Shown: positions 59,696 to 64,000 of the stretch, piece by piece
How the letters are laid out: the number at the start of each line of letters is the position of its first letter
How positions within the stretch are numbered: position 1 is the stretch's first letter
Source of the DNA: Bryobacterales bacterium
GTDB lineage: Bacteria; Acidobacteriota; Terriglobia; Bryobacterales; Bryobacteraceae
Direction of reading: 5' to 3'
DNA: 64,000 bases
Assembly (NCBI GenBank): GCA_019261985.1
Contig: JAFAQY010000023.1
Location: 1 to 64,000, forward strand
Translations under genes and position numbers: made by a program
Notes under the pieces: model-generated
Told to the model about the DNA's origin: nothing
What the model saw: only the letters and a program-made list of their open reading frames with translations
Database searches by the model: none

Positions 59696-60436
59696 GTGGA
59701 CAGTACCACGGTGCATGTTCTGGCGGTGATTTTCTTCGCGACGATCGTCCGCTCCACTTTCGGCTTCGGGGAAGCTTTGATCGCGGTTCCGCTGCTGGCG
59801 CTAACCATTCCAGTGGAGATCGCGACGCCTCTCGCGGTTTTGTTATCCATCACGGTGGCGGCGTTCATTATTGCGCAGGACTGGAGGAAGGTTCATCTGC
59901 GCAGCGCCGGCTGGCTGCTGGCGCCTACCTTCATTGGAATTCCCTTCGGCATTGCGATTCTGACCGGGGTTAGGGAGCAAATCGTGAAAGCCGTTTTAGG
60001 GACGATTATCGTGGCATTCTCCGGTTATTTCCTGCTCGCAAAAAGACCGCCCGTGCTGCACACGGAGAATCGCGTTTGGCTTTTAAGCTGCGGGTTCGTG
60101 GCAGGCGTGCTGGGAGGTGCATATGGAATGAACGGGCCGCCTCTGGTGCTGTACGGGGCCATGCGCCGCTGGTCTCCGCAGCATTTCCGGGCGACCTTGC
60201 AGGGCTATTTCCTGCCCGCGAGCGTGGTTGCTCTCTTGGGATACCGGTGGACTGGCGTGTGGGTCCCGGCCGTGACTCATTACTACCTGGTTTCCTTAGC
60301 CGTTGCCGTGCCCGCGATCGTTATCGGCCGCGTACTCAATCACCGGCTGCGGCAGGAGTCGTTCATCGCGTACATCCATGCCGGATTGGTCTGCATAGGA
60401 TTGGTCTTGCTGGTCCAGGCGATCCGGAAGGGGTGA
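59696..60436 (+). CDS. TauE/SafE-family membrane transporter
   Basis: A 246-residue protein with seven to eight hydrophobic helices. The two internal half-repeats are RSTFGFGEALIAVPLLALTIP and the later GGAYGMNGPPLVLYGAMRRWSPQHFRATLQGYFLP. This pattern matches sulfite/organosulfur exporters of the TauE/SafE type. Substrate not shown. GTG start five bases after the esterase gene. Confidence 0.85.
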   Translation: MDSTTVHVLAVIFFATIVRSTFGFGEALIAVPLLALTIPVEIATPLAVLLSITVAAFIIAQDWRKVHLRSAGWLLAPTFIGIPFGIAILTGVREQIVKAVLGTIIVAFSGYFLLAKRPPVLHTENRVWLLSCGFVAGVLGGAYGMNGPPLVLYGAMRRWSPQHFRATLQGYFLPASVVALLGYRWTGVWVPAVTHYYLVSLAVAVPAIVIGRVLNHRLRQESFIAYIHAGLVCIGLVLLVQAIRKG

Positions 60437-60443
60437 TGGGCGG

Positions 60444-60986
60444 CTATTTAATCTGCCGCATGATCCGCTTTACTTCGTCTGGGTACTCGTCGCGCGGATT
60501 GTAGACAAACAGTTTTTCTCGAAGCGATTTCCCCTTGTATTGGGGATCCTCGGCCAACTGGTGCGCTACGTGATAGATGCCAGCCTCAATCGTGGGGAAT
60601 ATGGCGTGCCCGGGATGGTATCCCCAGTAGTTGTTGAGGTTATAGTCCAAACCGCAGTGCGTCTCCCGGATCGATATCGCCGGCAAAAGCCTGTAATCCA
60701 AACCATATCCGTCCGCGGCGCGGAGATAGTCGCCGACATAGTGCGGCTCGGGGCAGTTGTAGCGGTGGAAGAAACGCTTAAGTTGCTCAAATCGTGGATC
60801 CGGAACTGGCCGGAATTGTGCTTCCGAGCCGTTCGCCACCCAGTTTCCGAGAACCGTCAAGCCGGCGGCAGCGGCGACCGCCCTCACCCAGCGCAGAGAA
60901 TTGCCGAGTAAACCAGCAGACGGCTGGCATAAACCGTCAACACGCGAAAAATCGGAAGTGGCCGGGAAGCAGCTCATTTTGATCAT
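60444..60986 (-). CDS. Lysozyme-like (transglycosylase-type) protein with N-terminal anchor
   Basis: A 180-residue protein with a membrane anchor (RAVAAAAGLTVLGNW, about residues 35-50) and a periplasmic lysozyme-like fold. YLRAADGYGLDYRLLPAISIRETHCG contains the likely catalytic Glu, and NNYWGYHPGHAIFPTIEAGIYHVAHQL follows as in muramidase-like domains. GGA lies six bases before the ATG at 60986; an earlier in-frame start at 61007 is possible. Cell-wall remodelling is likely. Confidence 0.68.
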   Translation of the reverse strand: MIKMSCFPATSDFSRVDGLCQPSAGLLGNSLRWVRAVAAAAGLTVLGNWVANGSEAQFRPVPDPRFEQLKRFFHRYNCPEPHYVGDYLRAADGYGLDYRLLPAISIRETHCGLDYNLNNYWGYHPGHAIFPTIEAGIYHVAHQLAEDPQYKGKSLREKLFVYNPRDEYPDEVKRIMRQIK

Positions 60987-61007
60987 CACTGTTCCGAAGC
61001 CCGCCAA

Positions 61008-61214
61008 CCGCGGACTGTCACATAGGAGCCGGCCGGCAACGCCGCCCGCTCACTAGGCCTTAAACTACTCCTAATAGATTAACCCACGTTAACCAAAAAG
61101 TGCACGGTGCAGGATTCGACTCTACGCCAAGAGTACTTTTTGTTCCCGTACCGACTTCGCCGGTTTCGGATTGTTTGCCGCGCGACATCAATCCCGGCGA
61201 CGACTGACGCTAGC
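61008..61214. other. Intergenic region without a gene
   Basis: 207 bp. It holds a wide inverted repeat CAAAAAGT/ACTTTTTG (about 61095 and 61133) around a 31-base insert, but no promoter or gene that I can support. Confidence 0.4.
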
Positions 61215-64000
61215 TCAGCCTGCGGGTACCGCGGCCGCCTTCCTGGCTCCGATATCCTTCAGGCAGCGGTCGATCCACAAGCGCGTCAACTTCTCCTGTA
61301 CGCCGTTTAGCGAGAGCCGGGCGCGGAGGACGTCGAAATCGACTTTATCCAACGGCTGGTCCTGATTGAAGCAGGAAAAGACCACGGTTTCCTCGCCGGT
61401 GGCGGAGTTCACGTGGCGCTGGAGGCATTGTGCGCAGATCTCCTTCATCATGCACTGCATCGGCGAGTTGATGCTGGCGATGCCGGTGTGCTCGGGGTTC
61501 AGATACGGCTTCAGCACGGTATGGCGGGCGCGCTGAACGGCGCGCATCATGCCATCGGAGCCGATCGCAATAATACGGCGCGCGGAGGCGAGTGGAATTT
61601 GGGCCCGTTGAAGATCACCCTGCGCATAGGCGACCATGGCTTCGACGATATTTCCGGTGAACGTCAGATCGCCGGGGCGATCGGGCTTGAATCCCGGCGC
61701 TTCGTCGCAGCACCAGACTACGACGTCAGATGCGCGCTCGATTTCTTCGATCTTGAAGCGGTCCGCCATCTTCTTGTACCCGGCGAAATACAGCACGCGG
61801 CTGCCGAGTTCACGCAGGCGCTGGCCGATGGAAAACAAAACGGCGTTGCCCAATCCTCCGCCGGCGAGAAGCACGGTTTCGCGCGCGGGGGTTTCGGTCG
61901 GAGTACCTGTGGGACCCATCAGCACAACGGGCTCTCCCGGTTTGAGCAGTGCGCATAGATCCGAGGACCCGCCCATCTCGAGCACGATGGTCGAAAGCAA
62001 ACCCTTCTGCCGGTCGACCCAGGCGCCCGTAAGCGCCAAGCCCTCCATCGCCAGCGTGGTTCCGTTCGCATGGGGCGCAAAGGCCTCGTAGTTTTGCAGA
62101 CGGTAAAATTGGCCGGGCTCGAACGCGCGGGCGGCCAGAGGCGCGTTCACTACTACTTCAACTGTGTTCGGAGTAAGGCGGACCACTTCGCGCACGCTCG
62201 GACGCAGTTCGCTGTTTAATTTAGCGAATAATTCCGGTGGGTTTGGCCCGGATGCCGGGCGGCGCGCGAGCACGCGCGAAATCGTCGCATAGCCCTGCTT
62301 CGCGCTCGCCATGGCCTTGACCACGTTACCGGCGAAGGACGGGTGGAGATCCCCGAAGAAGCTGATTCCGCGCCCATCCGCACCGAAAGAGGTGAGCACG
62401 CGAACGGTATTCGGCTTCGCGGTCTTTTCCGGCTTGACGAGCTGGCCCTCCTCATCGAGGGCTTCGTAGTACCGGCCATCCAGCCGCATGTGCTCCGGAT
62501 CTTCCCGCTGCAAGACAGTGTTGGGCTGCGTTCCCGCCGCAACCAGAATCGATTTCGCGGGTAGCACGGTCTGGTCGCCCGAGGCTTTTTTTACCCGCAA
62601 TCCGGCTGCGTGGCCGAATCGATCGATCTCAACGGCCACAGGCGTCAGCTCTTCCGCGAACTGGACGCCTTCTTCCAGAGCCTTGGCGACCTCTTCGTGA
62701 TTGAGCGTGTAGCTGGGCGCGTCGACCAGGCGCCGCCGGTAGGCGATGGTGACCCCGCCCCACGAATTCAACAGATCGATGACATTGCCGCCTTTATTCG
62801 CCCGGATGGCGCGGGCGTGCCCTAGAAATTCGTCTGCCGTTTCGGCTTCTTCTTCCGTCCAGCTTTCGCGTACTTCGCGCTCCCCGCGTTCGGCGATGAG
62901 TTTTTCGTAGCGCTCCAAGAATTTTTCGATCTGGACCACGTAATAGGCGAGCGACTCCGTGGCCGTGTCTATGGCCGTGAGACCCCCGCCGATTACGACG
63001 ATGGGCATTCGGATTTGCAGGTTCGCCACGGAGTCCCGTTTCGCCGCGCCCGTGAGCTGGAGCGCCATAAGGAAGTCCGATGCCTGGCGGACGCCGCGAG
63101 CCAGGCCGTTCGCCATCGGCACGATCGTTGGGCGTCCGGCGCCGGCGCAAAGCGCCACGTGATCGAAGCCGAGCTCGAAGGCACGATCGACGGTAATCGT
63201 CCCGCCAAAGCGCACGCCGCCGTACATCGCGAATTCATGGCGGCGCTCGAGCAGCAGCCGGGCGATCTTCAGGAAATTCTTGTTCCAGCGAACGGTGATG
63301 CCATACTCGGCGACTCCGCCAAACCCCGCCATCACCCGCTCATCGAGCGATTCGTAGATCTCGCGCACATCGCGGATGGGGCGGAAAGGCCTCCGCTCGC
63401 CGGAAGCCTTAACACCGGAGATCTCGTCCGGAAGAGGTTCGATCTTCAAGCCGTCGATCGCCGCGACTGCATGGCCGTCGTTCATCAGATGATGGGCCAG
63501 AGTGAAACCGGCTGGCCCGAGCCCGACCACGAGAACTTTGTAGCCGCTCGCGGGGCGGGGAAGCGGACGCTCGAAATTCAGCGGGTTCCAGCGCGTGAGC
63601 AGGCTATATATCTCGAACCCCCATGGGAGCGCCAGGACCTGCTTCAGCGTCTCGGTTTCGATCTGCGGAATGTCCACCGGGTCCTGCTTTTGGAAAACGC
63701 AGGATTTCATGCAGTCGTTGCAGATGCGGTGGCCCGTTGCCGCCGCCATGGGGTTGTCGATGGTGACGATCGCCAGCGCGCCCAAAGCGTTTCCGCGCTG
63801 CCGGACGACATTCATTTCCGAGATTTTTTCCGAAAGCGGGCAGCCGGCGAGAGGCACGCCAAGCGGACTCTTGCGAAACTCACCCGTTTTTTCTCGCAAG
63901 CCCGTCGAGCAACTATCCTTGGCCTGATTGTGGCACTTGATGCAGTAATGGACCTGATCCAGCGCGGCGACCAGGTCCATGCCGGGATCGGTCAGCTTAA
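61215..64000 (-). CDS. GltD-like / PyrK-like fused flavoprotein, 5' end outside window
   Basis: The frame is open through the right edge, so the start is missing; 928 residues are visible. N-terminal cysteine motifs for iron-sulfur centres are CIKCHNQAKDSC and RICNDCMKSC. Then a glutamate-synthase-small-subunit-like FAD/NAD(P) domain follows (VLVVGLGPAGFTLAHHLMNDGH, later IVVIGGGLTAIDTATE). The C-terminal part (about 640-900) is a ferredoxin-NADP reductase/PyrK-like domain (FEPGQFYRLQNYEAF, LKPGEPVVLMGPTGTPTE, VLLAGGGLGNAVLFSIGQRLRELG split, MQCMMKEICAQCLQRH for a final cluster). This is the NfnB/GltD-PyrK layout of electron-transfer flavoproteins. Partner subunit not in window. Confidence 0.88.
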   Translation of the reverse strand, partial: KLTDPGMDLVAALDQVHYCIKCHNQAKDSCSTGLREKTGEFRKSPLGVPLAGCPLSEKISEMNVVRQRGNALGALAIVTIDNPMAAATGHRICNDCMKSCVFQKQDPVDIPQIETETLKQVLALPWGFEIYSLLTRWNPLNFERPLPRPASGYKVLVVGLGPAGFTLAHHLMNDGHAVAAIDGLKIEPLPDEISGVKASGERRPFRPIRDVREIYESLDERVMAGFGGVAEYGITVRWNKNFLKIARLLLERRHEFAMYGGVRFGGTITVDRAFELGFDHVALCAGAGRPTIVPMANGLARGVRQASDFLMALQLTGAAKRDSVANLQIRMPIVVIGGGLTAIDTATESLAYYVVQIEKFLERYEKLIAERGEREVRESWTEEEAETADEFLGHARAIRANKGGNVIDLLNSWGGVTIAYRRRLVDAPSYTLNHEEVAKALEEGVQFAEELTPVAVEIDRFGHAAGLRVKKASGDQTVLPAKSILVAAGTQPNTVLQREDPEHMRLDGRYYEALDEEGQLVKPEKTAKPNTVRVLTSFGADGRGISFFGDLHPSFAGNVVKAMASAKQGYATISRVLARRPASGPNPPELFAKLNSELRPSVREVVRLTPNTVEVVVNAPLAARAFEPGQFYRLQNYEAFAPHANGTTLAMEGLALTGAWVDRQKGLLSTIVLEMGGSSDLCALLKPGEPVVLMGPTGTPTETPARETVLLAGGGLGNAVLFSIGQRLRELGSRVLYFAGYKKMADRFKIEEIERASDVVVWCCDEAPGFKPDRPGDLTFTGNIVEAMVAYAQGDLQRAQIPLASARRIIAIGSDGMMRAVQRARHTVLKPYLNPEHTGIASINSPMQCMMKEICAQCLQRHVNSATGEETVVFSCFNQDQPLDKVDFDVLRARLSLNGVQEKLTRLWIDRCLKDIGARKAAAVPAG

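Noticed and set aside
1-64000. Insertion sequences, integrases, tRNA or rRNA genes
   Set aside because: No transposase or integrase-like protein and no tRNA/rRNA-like sequence was found by eye; a covariance-model scan could still find a tRNA.

Overview
The window is about 60 percent G+C, gene-dense and looks chromosomal. The gene repertoire suggests an Acidobacteriota member close to Bryobacterales/'Solibacter': a DUF1800/DUF1501 pair, DUF1080, DUF4252, L-2-hydroxyglutarate oxidase, a polyamine-synthase-like membrane fusion, many exported proteins and an Omp85/TamB system. The placement is inferred from protein content only; there is no rRNA or tRNA gene in the window.

Layout. 1-16638 is one co-directional S10-spc-alpha block: tuf 3' end, rpsJ, rplC-D-W-B, rpsS, rplV, rpsC, rplP, rpmC, rpsQ, rplN, rplX, rplE, rpsN, rpsH, rplF, rplR, rpsE, rpmD, rplO, secY, adk, map, rpmJ, rpsM-K-D, rpoA, rplQ. 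infA is missing from its usual map-rpmJ position. 16.7-24.6 kb carries mixed housekeeping genes: a DUF1080 protein, a YvlD-like membrane protein, a hydrolase, an MFS pump, a SurA-like isomerase, a YhaM-like OB-HD nuclease, lhgO and class I-beta aroF. 24.6-27.5 kb has a MazEF-type toxin-antitoxin pair and a sigma/anti-sigma operon with two exported proteins. 27.7-33.3 kb has a two-gene SMR-like pair, an ankyrin protein, a decayed hydrolase and the DUF1800-DUF1501 pair. 33.4-38.6 kb is a stress-flavoured stretch: HtrA/Deg protease, YflT-like and BON proteins, topoisomerase IB and DUF1003. 38.7-46.3 kb is an overlapping envelope operon of Omp85/TamA-like protein, SurA-like chaperone and TamB-like protein. 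46.5-49.5 kb is pheT-pheS. The rest holds membrane and envelope genes and ends inside a GltD/PyrK-type flavoprotein that runs off the right edge.

The most striking content is not a gene. Short structured repeats are placed precisely between genes, often starting in the TAG stop codon of the gene before, and at least nine of them interrupt the essential ribosomal-protein operon. Family A is a roughly 24-bp palindrome with half-site TAGGACAAGCTT, including a six-unit tandem array just before secY. Family B is a roughly 88-91-bp compound palindrome with GGTGGAGC/GCTCCACC arms; one copy is read in frame as 30 codons at the start of the tamB-like gene. Family C has GTGGGGC/GCCCCAC-type arms around GGTTGGCAACC cores. 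Two arrays of heptanucleotides (14 and 5 units) precede rplE and rpsD. Several genes directly after a repeat (rplE, adk, pheS, the SurA-like gene) have no visible Shine-Dalgarno. No transposase is present in the window, so any mobilising factor would have to be elsewhere.
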